Below are positions 1 through 8,104 of a stretch of 64,000 nt of DNA, piece after piece. The notes beneath the pieces are model-generated. The model saw only the letters and a program-made list of their open reading frames with translations. It had not been told where the DNA came from and made no database searches. Source of the stretch: Sphingobacteriales bacterium (GTDB lineage: Bacteria > Bacteroidota > Bacteroidia > Sphingobacteriales > Sphingobacteriaceae); NCBI GenBank assembly GCA_025353765.1, contig JANXOD010000009.1, positions 62,001 through 126,000 of the forward strand, written 5' to 3'. Each line of letters opens with the position of its first letter. Position 1 is the first letter of the stretch. A program made the position numbers and the translations under genes.

Positions 1-1368
1 GTAATTTTCGGCATCCGGATAATCGGCTATCCACGAGCCTCTGAAAAAATTAACATTATTTTTGGCTATCAGCTCACGCAAACTGGCGCCCTGATTTACT
101 TCAACTTTACATTTTATGCCAATACTTCCTAATTCACCCTGTACAAATTCCATTAAATCCTTATATGTAGTTGAACTTTGCAGCTTAATTTCAGGTAACC
201 CTATCCCGTTAGGGAAACCGGCTTCTGCCAATAATTTTTTTGCTTTTTCGGGATCATAGTGATAACCTTTTACAGAATCCATATTAAAACCTGGCATTCC
301 TTTGGGAATAAAACCGGCATGGCCTGGCGTTCCAATACTATTGCGTAAGTATTTAATCATCTTATTTCTGTCGATAGAATAATTAATGGCCTGGCGCAAT
401 TTTAAATTCTTAAGAGGTGATGATTTGACGATGACCTTGTTACTGTCTACCAATATTCCTAAATATTCTGTGTTTAGATATGGGCCTGTTATGAGTTTAA
501 ATTCCCCCTGATACTTACGAGTCATTTTGCCGGATTTGGTTAAAATATCATCGCGATAGCTACCATCTATGCTGTTGAAAAAGTCCAAATTCTTTTTGAT
601 AAATTCCATAAAAGCAGTTTGCTTATCAGGAATAAAAGTTGATTTTATAGCATCTAAATAAGGGAGCTGATGTCTGTTTTCCTGTTCCCAATACTTTTCA
701 TTTTTCAATAGAACGAGAATTTCTCCTTCTTTCCAGTATTTAAATTTAAAAGGACCTGTGCCAACTGGATGACTTCGAAAATCTTTGCCATAATGATCGG
801 CAACCTCGTGAGGCACAACAGAACAATATTGAGCGGTGAGCATACTCAGAAAGGGAGTAAAAGGATTTTTTAAGTGTACAATAAATGTGCTGTCGTTAAG
901 TGCTAGAAATGATTCTTTGCCATTCACTTTATCATTAAATATCCATGCACCAGATGAGGCTATTTTAGGATCAATAATCCGGCTGAAACTATACACAAAA
1001 TCAGCAGCAACTACTTTTCTGCCTTTCCCATTTTTGAATAAAGGATCGTCGTGAAAAAATACATCACTTCGGAGATGGAAAGTATAGCTTTTGCCATCGC
1101 CAGATATTCCCCAGGTTTTGGCAATTGCTGGTATGGTTTGTAAACTATCATTCACCTGCACTAATCCGTTAAATATCTGGTTAATCATCCACAATGCGTT
1201 CTGATTTCTGGCAAATGCGGGATCAAGTGTAGTTAAGCCTTCATTTAAATTAATATTAAACACTTGCTTGTTTTTATCTGATGAATTTATAGAACAGCCA
1301 TTCCATAAGAAACATATGAAAAATAATACGAGCAGAATTTCTCCCATTTTAAAGGGAGACAAGCACAT
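1..1368 (-). CDS. ABC transporter substrate-binding lipoprotein, family 5 (peptide type), C-terminus cut by window edge
   Basis: The minus frame is open from the ATG at 1368 to the left edge. The N-terminus is a lipoprotein signal: Lys7, a hydrophobic stretch at about residues 11-22, then NGC with the lipid-modified Cys at residue 25. An internal ATG at 1347 is the alternative start, but it would drop the positive n-region. The mature part reads like a family 5 solute-binding protein (DppA/OppA type): a TLDPAFAR segment near the start, then GLVQVND, HPVGTGPFKFKYWKEGE and LRQAINYSIDR. This family delivers oligopeptides to an ABC permease at the inner membrane. The permease genes are not in view. 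It is divergent from the BtuF-like gene. The family call is firm; the substrate is unknown. Confidence 0.85.
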   Translation of the reverse strand, partial: MCLSPFKMGEILLVLFFICFLWNGCSINSSDKNKQVFNINLNEGLTTLDPAFARNQNALWMINQIFNGLVQVNDSLQTIPAIAKTWGISGDGKSYTFHLRSDVFFHDDPLFKNGKGRKVVAADFVYSFSRIIDPKIASSGAWIFNDKVNGKESFLALNDSTFIVHLKNPFTPFLSMLTAQYCSVVPHEVADHYGKDFRSHPVGTGPFKFKYWKEGEILVLLKNEKYWEQENRHQLPYLDAIKSTFIPDKQTAFMEFIKKNLDFFNSIDGSYRDDILTKSGKMTRKYQGEFKLITGPYLNTEYLGILVDSNKVIVKSSPLKNLKLRQAINYSIDRNKMIKYLRNSIGTPGHAGFIPKGMPGFNMDSVKGYHYDPEKAKKLLAEAGFPNGIGLPEIKLQSSTTYKDLMEFVQGELGSIGIKCKVEVNQGASLRELIAKNNVNFFRGSWIADYPDAENY

Positions 1369-1393
1369 TCTCTCTATAGGAAACAAACATTTG

Positions 1394-1401
1394 TACATTT
1401 G
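1394..1401 (+). promoter_or_regulatory. Bacteroidota -7 element TACATTTG upstream of the BtuF-like gene
   Basis: TACATTTG matches TAnnTTTG and lies 18 nt before the ATG at 1419. It sits inside a small dyad (ATTTGT ... ACAAAT), so a repressor could cover it. I see no clear TTTG -33 box at the usual spacing. Confidence 0.45.
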
Positions 1402-1418
1402 CACAAATTAAACCATTA

Positions 1419-2345
1419 ATGCCTGATAAAAAAATAATATCGCTATTGCCGGCTGCTACAGAAATTGTTTGTGCTTTGGGTTTAGAAAGTCAGTTGGTCG
1501 GGCGTTCGCATGAGTGTGATTATCCAGAAACGATAAAGGACTTGCCCATCTGTTCCTCAGCTAAATTTTTGCCTGGGTCAAATAGTGCGCATATTGATAG
1601 ACAGGTAAAGGAGATTTTGTCAGATGCATTGTCCATTTATACCATTGATAAGGAAACTATTAAATCATTAAATCCGGATGTAATTATTACCCAGGCACAA
1701 TGTGAAGTATGTGCAGTAAGTTTAAAAGATGTGGAGGAGGCATTGGATAATTTGCTGGATAAAAAAGCGGATATTATCTCTCTGGAACCCCAAATTCTGG
1801 GTAATATTTTTAAAGATATAAGAGCTGTTGCCCAACAATTAGAAGCAGATGAGCAGGCCGAACAACTTATTGGGGAATTGGAAGAACGCATCAACATCAT
1901 TCGTCATAAACTAAAATTCAGTGATAATAAACCTAAGATTGCCTGTATAGAATGGCTTTCGCCAATGATGGTTGCCGGTAACTGGACACCAGAATTGGTT
2001 AGTATTGCCGGAGGATTATCAATACTTGCCGAAAATGGAAAACATTCACCTTTTATTGATTTTGCAGCTATTCAAAAGGAGGATCCTGAAATTATCATCC
2101 TCATGCCTTGCGGATTTTCTATACAACGGACCCTGCAGGAAATAAACATCCTGATAGAACTTCCGGGCTGGGCAGATCTTAATGCAGTGAAAAATAACCA
2201 GATTTACATTGCAGATGGCAATCAGTATTTTAACCGATCAGGCCCTCGTATTGTGGATAGTATTGAAATATTAGCCGAGATCATTCATCCCAAACAATTT
2301 ATTTTTGGTTATGAAGGGAAAGGTTGGATACGCTTTAATAATTAA
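1419..2345 (+). CDS. BtuF-like cobalamin/Fe3+-siderophore periplasmic-binding-family protein
   Basis: 308 aa of the class III periplasmic-binding fold (PF01497, BtuF/FhuD type). Typical motifs are SLLPAATEIVCALG at residues 8-21, VGRSHECDYP at about 27-36, and a second-lobe segment IEWLSPMMVAGNW near 178. The family binds vitamin B12 or ferric siderophores for an ABC importer. There is no recognisable signal peptide or lipobox: the protein begins MPDKK and runs straight into the first beta strand. No permease or ATPase gene lies beside it. It may be a cytoplasmic member of the family or be exported in another way. The family is clear; ligand and location are inferred. Confidence 0.8.
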   Translation: MPDKKIISLLPAATEIVCALGLESQLVGRSHECDYPETIKDLPICSSAKFLPGSNSAHIDRQVKEILSDALSIYTIDKETIKSLNPDVIITQAQCEVCAVSLKDVEEALDNLLDKKADIISLEPQILGNIFKDIRAVAQQLEADEQAEQLIGELEERINIIRHKLKFSDNKPKIACIEWLSPMMVAGNWTPELVSIAGGLSILAENGKHSPFIDFAAIQKEDPEIIILMPCGFSIQRTLQEINILIELPGWADLNAVKNNQIYIADGNQYFNRSGPRIVDSIEILAEIIHPKQFIFGYEGKGWIRFNN

Positions 2346-2359
2346 TAAATTGCTAGCAT

Positions 2360-3238
2360 TTAGAACTTCCTAAACTTCCCAAATACACCTAAAGGCAATT
2401 TACAGCCGGATGTGGCTTGCAGATAAAGTTCACCGGTTTCCAGGTTTTCAACTTTTGGAAAAGAAGAGCGAATAAGATTTTCTACAATAACAGAAGAGAA
2501 GCCCAGTGAGTAAGTATTTAATATTAGAAAATGCTCATCATCTAAAAGCTGAACTACATCATACATCATTTCTTTTATATTATCCTCCAATTTCCATTTT
2601 TCCCCATTGGGTCCGTGGCCGTATGCCGGAGGATCTAAAATAATTCCATTGTATTGTTTACCGCGTTTAACTTCGCGTTTCACAAATTTTAGGGCATCTT
2701 CCACCATCCAGCGGATGTTGTCTAATTTGGATAATTCCTGATTTTCATTGGCCCAGCTTACCACCTGTTTTATAGAATCTACATGGGTAGTTTCTGCTCC
2801 GGCTGCACGAGCAGCTAAAGAAGCACCGCCTGTGTATGCAAATAAATTTAAAACTTTGGGCTGGGTGGTTTTAAAGCTTTTAATGGATTGAGTAATATAA
2901 TCCCAATTGACAGCTTGCTCGGGGAAAATACCTAAATGTTTAAATGATGTTAGAGCAAGGCGGAATTTCAATTGAACATCTTCATTTTTATAGCTAATAT
3001 GCCAGCGGTCCGGGATTTTACTGTCTTTTTTTACCCACTCTCCGGATGTTGCCGAACGTCCTTTAAAACGAATATGATGCATTTTCGTCCACTCATTTTC
3101 GAATAAAGCCTTTGCCCATACCGCTTGTGGCTCCGGACGAATGAGAATTACATTGCCGAAACGCTCCAGTTTTTCAAAATCGCCGCAATCTATCAGTTCG
3201 TAATCTGTCCAATGTTTGGGAGTTAAAAGTTGTATCAT
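2360..3238 (-). CDS. Class I SAM-dependent methyltransferase (RlmI/RlmK-like rRNA MTase family)
   Basis: 292 aa. The SAM-binding motif I is at residues 131-140 (NLFAYTGGAS) followed by an acidic HVDS at 152-155. The catalytic-type motif DPPAYG is at 202-207, characteristic of the PF10672 methyltransferase family that includes the 23S rRNA m5C enzymes RlmI and RlmK. It lacks the N-terminal PUA domain of full-length RlmI (about 390 aa), so the target may differ. It is convergent with the BtuF-like gene, with only 14 nt between the stops. The reaction type is confident; RNA as substrate is inferred from the family. Confidence 0.75.
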   Translation of the reverse strand: MIQLLTPKHWTDYELIDCGDFEKLERFGNVILIRPEPQAVWAKALFENEWTKMHHIRFKGRSATSGEWVKKDSKIPDRWHISYKNEDVQLKFRLALTSFKHLGIFPEQAVNWDYITQSIKSFKTTQPKVLNLFAYTGGASLAARAAGAETTHVDSIKQVVSWANENQELSKLDNIRWMVEDALKFVKREVKRGKQYNGIILDPPAYGHGPNGEKWKLEDNIKEMMYDVVQLLDDEHFLILNTYSLGFSSVIVENLIRSSFPKVENLETGELYLQATSGCKLPLGVFGKFRKF

Positions 3239-3244
3239 TTGTCG

Positions 3245-3372
3245 TATTGCGGAATGAGTATTGCGTATTGCGATTAATTTCTTTCTGACTATAATAGAAT
3301 GCGATTTTTGCTAACTGCTAACTGCTAACTGCTAACTGCTAACTGCTAACTGCTAACTGCTAACTGCTAACT
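3245..3372. repeat. Intergenic word repeats: TATTGCG words followed by an 8.9-copy CTAACTG microsatellite
   Basis: Positions 3245-3272 contain three TATTGCG words with one GAATGAG spacer. Positions 3311-3372 are a perfect 7-bp tandem repeat of CTAACTG, eight full copies plus six bases (62 bp). The tract sits directly between the mlaF-like stop (3379) and the start of the methyltransferase (3238), so it occupies the methyltransferase promoter/leader region. Tracts of this kind are prone to slippage, so copy number could differ between isolates. Confidence 0.9.
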
Positions 3373-3378
3373 TTCCGA

Positions 3379-4131
3379 CTATTTATTTTTCTTCAATGAC
3401 CTCATAAACTTACTAGCAAATACAAAATCATTAAGTTCTTGGTTATCTGTAGAAGTAATTTCTTTATTTGAACCTTCCCACCATTTCTCTCCATCATGCA
3501 GAAAGATAATGTTTTCACCTATTCCCATTACCGAATTCATATCGTGTGTTACGATAATAGTTATGGTTTTATACTCTTCAGTTAGTTCCTGTATCAGTTC
3601 ATCAATCACAATAGAGGTTTTTGGGTCAAGCCCTGAGTTGGGCTCGTCAACAAAAAGATATTTGGGATTCATAGCAATGGCCCGGGCAATACCCACTCTT
3701 TTCTTCATGCCTCCGGATAGCTCCGCAGGGAAAAGCTTATTTTTATCAACCAGGTTAACACGTTCCAAACAGAAATTAACACGTTCCAGCTTTTCTTTGC
3801 GATGCTGTTCTGTAAACATATTAAGAGGGAACATAATATTCTCTTCCACATTCATGGAATCAAATAAAGCTGAGCCCTGAAATAACATTCCAATTTCAGT
3901 TCTGATCTCAATCCGAGACTGGAAATTCATACGTGTAAAATCACGACCATCATATATTACAGAACCTTCATCAGGCTCATGTAAACCAACCATACATTTT
4001 AGAAGAGTTGTTTTTCCAGATCCTGATCCTCCAATGATTAGATTACATATTCCCTCTTTAAACTCAGCTGAAATACCCTTAAGTACATGGTTATCTCCAA
4101 AAGTTTTATGAATATTTTTAATTTCGATCAT
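3379..4131 (-). CDS. ABC transporter ATP-binding protein, MlaF-like
   Basis: 250 aa from the ATG at 4131; a longer in-frame start at 4179 would lie inside the preceding gene and is unlikely. The start overlaps the stop of the permease as ATGA, implying translational coupling. Walker A GGSGSGKT is at 34-41, signature LSGGMKKR at 138-145, and Walker B YLFVDEP at 158-164, followed by a D-loop and a switch His in IVTHD. Together with MlaE-type permeases this family moves phospholipids between the outer and inner membranes. No MlaD-type MCE protein is adjacent, unlike the classical mla operon. Confidence 0.88.
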   Translation of the reverse strand: MIEIKNIHKTFGDNHVLKGISAEFKEGICNLIIGGSGSGKTTLLKCMVGLHEPDEGSVIYDGRDFTRMNFQSRIEIRTEIGMLFQGSALFDSMNVEENIMFPLNMFTEQHRKEKLERVNFCLERVNLVDKNKLFPAELSGGMKKRVGIARAIAMNPKYLFVDEPNSGLDPKTSIVIDELIQELTEEYKTITIIVTHDMNSVMGIGENIIFLHDGEKWWEGSNKEITSTDNQELNDFVFASKFMRSLKKNK

Positions 4132-4865
4132 AATAATAACTGGGCTATAACATAATCTGAAAATAAGATCGCAATACAACTAATCACAACAGCCTTAGTA
4201 CTGGATTGGCCTACTTCTAAAGCTCCTCCATCAGTATAAAATCCTTGGTAGGCGGAAACTGAAGTAATTATAAAGGCAAATATGACCGCTTTAACCATAG
4301 ATACTGTAAATGTGTATGGAATAAAATCAGTAATAAGTCCATTAATAAAATCGTGTGTTGTAACTGCTCCAGATGCGGTTCCTGCTAAGAAACCACCCAT
4401 TATACTCAATGCAATAGAAATAATGACAAGTAGAGGAATCGTAGTTATCGCGGCAATAATTTTTGGTAAAATTAAATATCCGGGAGAGTTAATACCCATA
4501 ATTTCTAAAGCGTCAATCTGTTCAGTAACTCTCATCGTGCCAATTTGTGAAGCCACACTTGATCCTACTTTTCCTGCCAAAACAATAGCAGAGATAGTTG
4601 GACTAAGTTCTAATATGGAAGAATCACGAACAATACCGCCAATAACAGATTTGGGAATAAGATCACTTACTAATTGGAAAGCAGTTTGAACAGTGGTTAC
4701 CGCACCTAAAAAAACCGAGATGATTGCAATGATTCCTAATGAACCAATTCCAATAGAGTTCATTTCTTTAAAAATTTCTTTACGGTAAATATCCCATTTT
4801 TCGGGTTTGCGGAAAACGGCTTTTAACAATAATATGTATTTGCCTAGTGGGTGAAAGATCATCAA
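4128..4865 (-). CDS. MlaE-family ABC permease (phospholipid transport)
   Basis: 245 aa, about five or six membrane helices, matching the MlaE/YrbE permease family (PF02405). Family features are the VQTAFQL segment, the LAGKVGSSVASQIGTMRVTEQIDALE block at about residues 96-121 (the cytoplasmic coupling region), and a C-terminal GGALEVGQSSTKAVV segment. It is co-transcribed with and overlaps the MlaF-like ATPase. The likely role is maintenance of outer membrane lipid asymmetry. The family call is strong; the direction and exact lipid are inferred. Confidence 0.88.
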   Translation of the reverse strand: MMIFHPLGKYILLLKAVFRKPEKWDIYRKEIFKEMNSIGIGSLGIIAIISVFLGAVTTVQTAFQLVSDLIPKSVIGGIVRDSSILELSPTISAIVLAGKVGSSVASQIGTMRVTEQIDALEIMGINSPGYLILPKIIAAITTIPLLVIISIALSIMGGFLAGTASGAVTTHDFINGLITDFIPYTFTVSMVKAVIFAFIITSVSAYQGFYTDGGALEVGQSSTKAVVISCIAILFSDYVIAQLLL

Positions 4866-5022
4866 ATAGAATTTATTTAATATAGATAATGCAATTATAA
4901 TACAAAAATATCATGTAGGTTCTGCTTGGTATTAAAATTAACCAAATTAAAACTAAAAAGCTCCTGCATGTAGTTTTTTAGTTTATACATGGAGTAGTCC
5001 TTGATTTTATTAAATTTATCGC

Positions 5023-5724
5023 ATGAATGCTGTAATTACGGGTGCTACAAAAGGGATAGGGAGAGCAATTGCAATGCATCTTGCGGCTAAGGGTTATCAG
5101 TTAGCCTTATGTTCACGGAATTTAAATGATCTGGAAACCCTGCAACAAGAGCTGATAAGAGAACATCCCGACTTAAATTTTTATATTCAGGCAGCAAACT
5201 GTGCTGATCCTAAAGAATTGAAACTATTTGCAGAATCTGTTCAAAAACACTTTGAGTTCACAGATGTTCTAATAAATAATGCAGGTTTATATATTTCATC
5301 CTCTTTATTTGAGGAAGATGATAATGTACTTGAACGACAGATGCAAACTAATGTATATGCTGCACATTATTTGTGTAAGGTATTTGGTAAACAGATGAAG
5401 CATAATGGCAAAGGATATATTTTTAATATATGTTCTACAGCAAGTACTAAGCCTTTTCTAAATGCAGCATCTTATAGTGTAACTAAATTTGCATTATTGG
5501 GTCTAACTAAGGTATTACGGGAGGAGTTAATGCCGCATGGCGTAAAAGTAACCGCAATTTTGCCTGGAGCAACACTAACCGATTCATGGGCAGGAACTAC
5601 CTTGCCTGACGATAGGTTTGTAAGTCCGGATGATATAGCTTCCAGCATTGTAAATTGTTTAAATATGAGTGCCGGAGCTAATGTGGATGAAATTGTAATT
5701 AGGCCTTTAAGGGGCGAGATTTAG
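5023..5724 (+). CDS. Short-chain dehydrogenase/reductase (SDR)
   Basis: 233 aa, a classical SDR. The nucleotide-binding TGATKGIG is at 7-14, NNAG at 85-88, the catalytic Ser is in the CSTAS segment near 138, and Tyr151/Lys155 are in YSVTK. Arg32 after the second strand suggests NADP(H) preference. No neighbour indicates a pathway, so the substrate cannot be inferred; members of this group reduce ketones, sepiapterin-like substrates or sugars. It is divergent from the mla pair and is followed after 30 nt by the PspC gene. Confidence 0.85.
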   Translation: MNAVITGATKGIGRAIAMHLAAKGYQLALCSRNLNDLETLQQELIREHPDLNFYIQAANCADPKELKLFAESVQKHFEFTDVLINNAGLYISSSLFEEDDNVLERQMQTNVYAAHYLCKVFGKQMKHNGKGYIFNICSTASTKPFLNAASYSVTKFALLGLTKVLREELMPHGVKVTAILPGATLTDSWAGTTLPDDRFVSPDDIASSIVNCLNMSAGANVDEIVIRPLRGEI

Positions 5725-5754
5725 AGTTTAAATTTAGAATTAATACATATCAAT

Positions 5755-6363
5755 ATGGAAAAGAAATTGCAACGTAACGAACAGGAGAAAATGCTGGCTG
5801 GCGTTTGTGCCGGTCTTGCAGATTATTTTGATATAGATGTAACATGGGTCCGAATAGCTTTTGTTGTGGCTGTTTTGGCAGGATTTTCTGGTCTGTTGAT
5901 ATATGTTATTTTATGGATTGTCTTACCTGCCAAACCATACGCTCCAAACTATGGGCAATTCAATGCAGATTATAAAGTGTATGATGGCAAATCAGAGCTC
6001 AACCCAAATCAGCCTACACCTTTTCCACCTGTTAAAAAGAGTGGGAATGGCCGTGTAATCGCTGGCTTAATATTTATTTTGTTTGGAGCTTTTTTTCTTT
6101 TGAATGAATTTAATATTATTCCTTACTGGTTTGATTTTGGCAAATTATGGCCTTTTGTATTTATCATTCCCGGTATTTTAATGATTGCTAAAGCCGGAGC
6201 TAAAGAACGAAAAGAAGACTGGCGAAATAAACAAGATTGGAATTCACCTCCAACACCTGCATCAACATCCACCAAAACAGAAGAAACCATCATGATCACC
6301 AATGAAAAAACAAATGATACAAATGAAAATAAACCTAACGCGGATAAGCCTGCTAATACTTAA
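5755..6363 (+). CDS. PspC-domain membrane protein
   Basis: 202 aa. The PspC domain is at about residues 3-60: LQRNEQEKMLAGVCAGLADYF, then a long transmembrane helix ending VILWIVLPAKPY. Two further membrane segments lie at about 103-120 and 128-145 (LiaI-like). The C-terminus from about 155 is polar and rich in Lys, Asn, Thr and Pro, probably disordered and cytoplasmic. PspC proteins respond to envelope stress. It forms a tight unit with the next gene (stop at 6363, next ATG at 6367), which suggests the two act together at the membrane. Confidence 0.85.
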   Translation: MEKKLQRNEQEKMLAGVCAGLADYFDIDVTWVRIAFVVAVLAGFSGLLIYVILWIVLPAKPYAPNYGQFNADYKVYDGKSELNPNQPTPFPPVKKSGNGRVIAGLIFILFGAFFLLNEFNIIPYWFDFGKLWPFVFIIPGILMIAKAGAKERKEDWRNKQDWNSPPTPASTSTKTEETIMITNEKTNDTNENKPNADKPANT

Positions 6364-6366
6364 ATT

Positions 6367-7320
6367 ATGAAAACTGAAAAAGTTGTATGGGGATTGATCC
6401 TCGTTTTTATTGGCAGTGTCTTTTTGCTTAATAATTTTGGCGTTATTGATTTTTACTGGGGAAGTATATGGCGTTTCTGGCCTTTAATATTTATTCTGAT
6501 TGGAGCTAACATGCTTTTCAGCCGATTGGATAATAATATTGGAATCATACTTACAGCGGCATTGACCATAATTGCACTAACTTTTATTGTTTACGAAGGA
6601 TCAAAGCCTGGTAACGAGAGAGGCAGAGGGTTTCATTTTAATTTTCATGATGACGATAAAAAAGCCGATAAATCAGAAGAAAAATGGTCTGCTACGAATA
6701 CGTTTACTGAAGCCTTCGCTCCCAATACACAACGGGCAGAATTGAATATAAAAGGAGGAGCCACCAGCTATGAAATAGAAGATACAACCTCTAATTTATT
6801 TGATGCGGATGTGAAGCAGCATTTTGGAAGTTACACTTTAGAAAAAGTGAGTCACGATTCAATAGAAGTATTAACCTTTAGGATGCGTGATAAGAATCAG
6901 AAATGGAACATGGATGAGGATATAGATGGTAATGAAGCTAAAATAAGGCTGAATAATAAACCCCTTTGGGATATTAATGTAGAAATGGGTGCCGGTAAAA
7001 CTGATTTTGATTTAACATCTTTTAAAGTTCAAAATCTTAAATTAAAAGGTGGAGCAGCTTCGTTTGAAGTTAAACTCGGTGAACCACAGACGGTTTCCAA
7101 TGTAACCGTAGAAACGGGTGTGGCAGAAGTTAATATTAAAATCCCATCATCATCAGGTTGTTGCATAAATGTAGATAGTGGATTATCATCTAAAGATTTT
7201 GAAGGTTTTGTAAAGCAATCCGACGGAACTTACACCACCAATAATTTTAATACAGCAGCTAAAAAGATCAATATTATCTTAAAAGGCGGTCTTTCGCAAT
7301 TTGAAGTAAGCCGATATTAG
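6367..7320 (+). CDS. LiaF/toast-rack-type membrane protein (DUF5668 plus DUF2154-like)
   Basis: 317 aa. The N-terminal ~80 residues form three or four short membrane helices with repeated W-P-L and LIGANMLF motifs (DUF5668/LiaF N-terminal type). After a charged linker at about 75-110 comes a beta-rich C-terminal domain with repeated Gly-Gly turns (KGGATSYEIED, GAGKTDFDL, KGGAASFEV, KGGLSQFEV), typical of the toast-rack/DUF2154 beta-helix. It lies directly downstream of pspC. Related LiaF proteins sense or restrain cell-envelope stress signalling; this role is inferred here. Confidence 0.75.
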   Translation: MKTEKVVWGLILVFIGSVFLLNNFGVIDFYWGSIWRFWPLIFILIGANMLFSRLDNNIGIILTAALTIIALTFIVYEGSKPGNERGRGFHFNFHDDDKKADKSEEKWSATNTFTEAFAPNTQRAELNIKGGATSYEIEDTTSNLFDADVKQHFGSYTLEKVSHDSIEVLTFRMRDKNQKWNMDEDIDGNEAKIRLNNKPLWDINVEMGAGKTDFDLTSFKVQNLKLKGGAASFEVKLGEPQTVSNVTVETGVAEVNIKIPSSSGCCINVDSGLSSKDFEGFVKQSDGTYTTNNFNTAAKKINIILKGGLSQFEVSRY

Positions 7321-7377
7321 TATATTTTGGTTTTAAGACTCTCTTATCACCACTAATATATTTCTGTAAACAAATTC

Positions 7378-7983
7378 ATGAATCAATACTATGTAGTTAT
7401 TAACGGCAAACCTGCCGGGCCTTTTCCTTTGGAAGAACTTAACGAAATTCAAATAAAATCGGGCACGTTTGTAAAAACTGCAGGCATGGATGATTATAAA
7501 GAAGCTCATGAATTGCCGGAGCTGAGGCAGCTTTTAGGCTTAAAAGAAAAAGTAGCTTTGCCGCAATATTTTGCTTCCTTAGACATTCGTTTGATGGCAA
7601 TCTTAATAGATTACTTTATGGTTTTCGCCGTTTATTGCATTTTAGCCACGATAGTTGTTGTTTTTATAGATCAGCAACAGCTTCGTATTATAGTTTCCTT
7701 ATCCGGCCTGACTTTAATCCCTATAGTTAAACTGATTTATAGCATTGTTATGGAATCTTCATCCCGCCAAGGTACTTATGGTAAATCACTAATGGGAATA
7801 AAAGTAAGTGATGAATTAGGATCTCGTATTACATTAAGCCAATCGCTCATTCGTAATGTATCTAAATTACTTTGTGTTTTAACCCTTGGATTAGGATATT
7901 TGATGGGATTTTTTGATAAAAGGCAGCAATGCCTGCATGACCGGATTGCAGCAACTTTGGTAATTAAGGATCGATTGATATAA
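7378..7983 (+). CDS. GYF_2 plus RDD-family membrane protein
   Basis: 201 aa. Residues 1-55 resemble a GYF_2 domain (YYVVINGKPAGPFPLEEL, then GTFVKTAGMDDYKEA). Residues 65-200 are an RDD domain: Arg and Asp in the first helix (SLDIRLMAILIDYFM), a central segment GTYGKSLMGIKV, and a C-terminal RQQCLHDRIAATLVI with the conserved Asp-Arg pair. About three membrane helices. RDD proteins are poorly defined and some are linked to ion transport. It follows the PspC/toast-rack pair by 57 nt on the same strand. Confidence 0.8.
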   Translation: MNQYYVVINGKPAGPFPLEELNEIQIKSGTFVKTAGMDDYKEAHELPELRQLLGLKEKVALPQYFASLDIRLMAILIDYFMVFAVYCILATIVVVFIDQQQLRIIVSLSGLTLIPIVKLIYSIVMESSSRQGTYGKSLMGIKVSDELGSRITLSQSLIRNVSKLLCVLTLGLGYLMGFFDKRQQCLHDRIAATLVIKDRLI

Positions 7984-8075
7984 AAATATCAGCAATAGAA
8001 AACAATTAATTTATTAAAAGTGTTAAGCATTATTTAAAAGGATTAATTATTATCCTCCACTATTTAATATTCTTT

Positions 8076-8083
8076 TATTTTTG
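8076..8083 (+). promoter_or_regulatory. Probable -7 element TATTTTTG of ispG
   Basis: TATTTTTG matches TAnnTTTG and ends 21 nt before the ATG at 8105. It overlaps an upstream in-frame TTG at 8081, which therefore is more likely promoter than start codon. No good -33 TTTG box is seen at about 20 nt upstream. Confidence 0.5.
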
Positions 8084-8104
8084 CATTGTTATAATCTAAA
8101 ATCA

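Noticed and set aside
4131-4179. Longer MlaF start at 4179
   Set aside because: It would sit inside mlaE and before the ATGA overlap; the MIEIKNIHKT start is the normal ABC N-terminus.
8081-8104. TTG start for ispG eight codons upstream
   Set aside because: The TTG is part of a TATTTTTG promoter element; the ATG at 8105 fits better.
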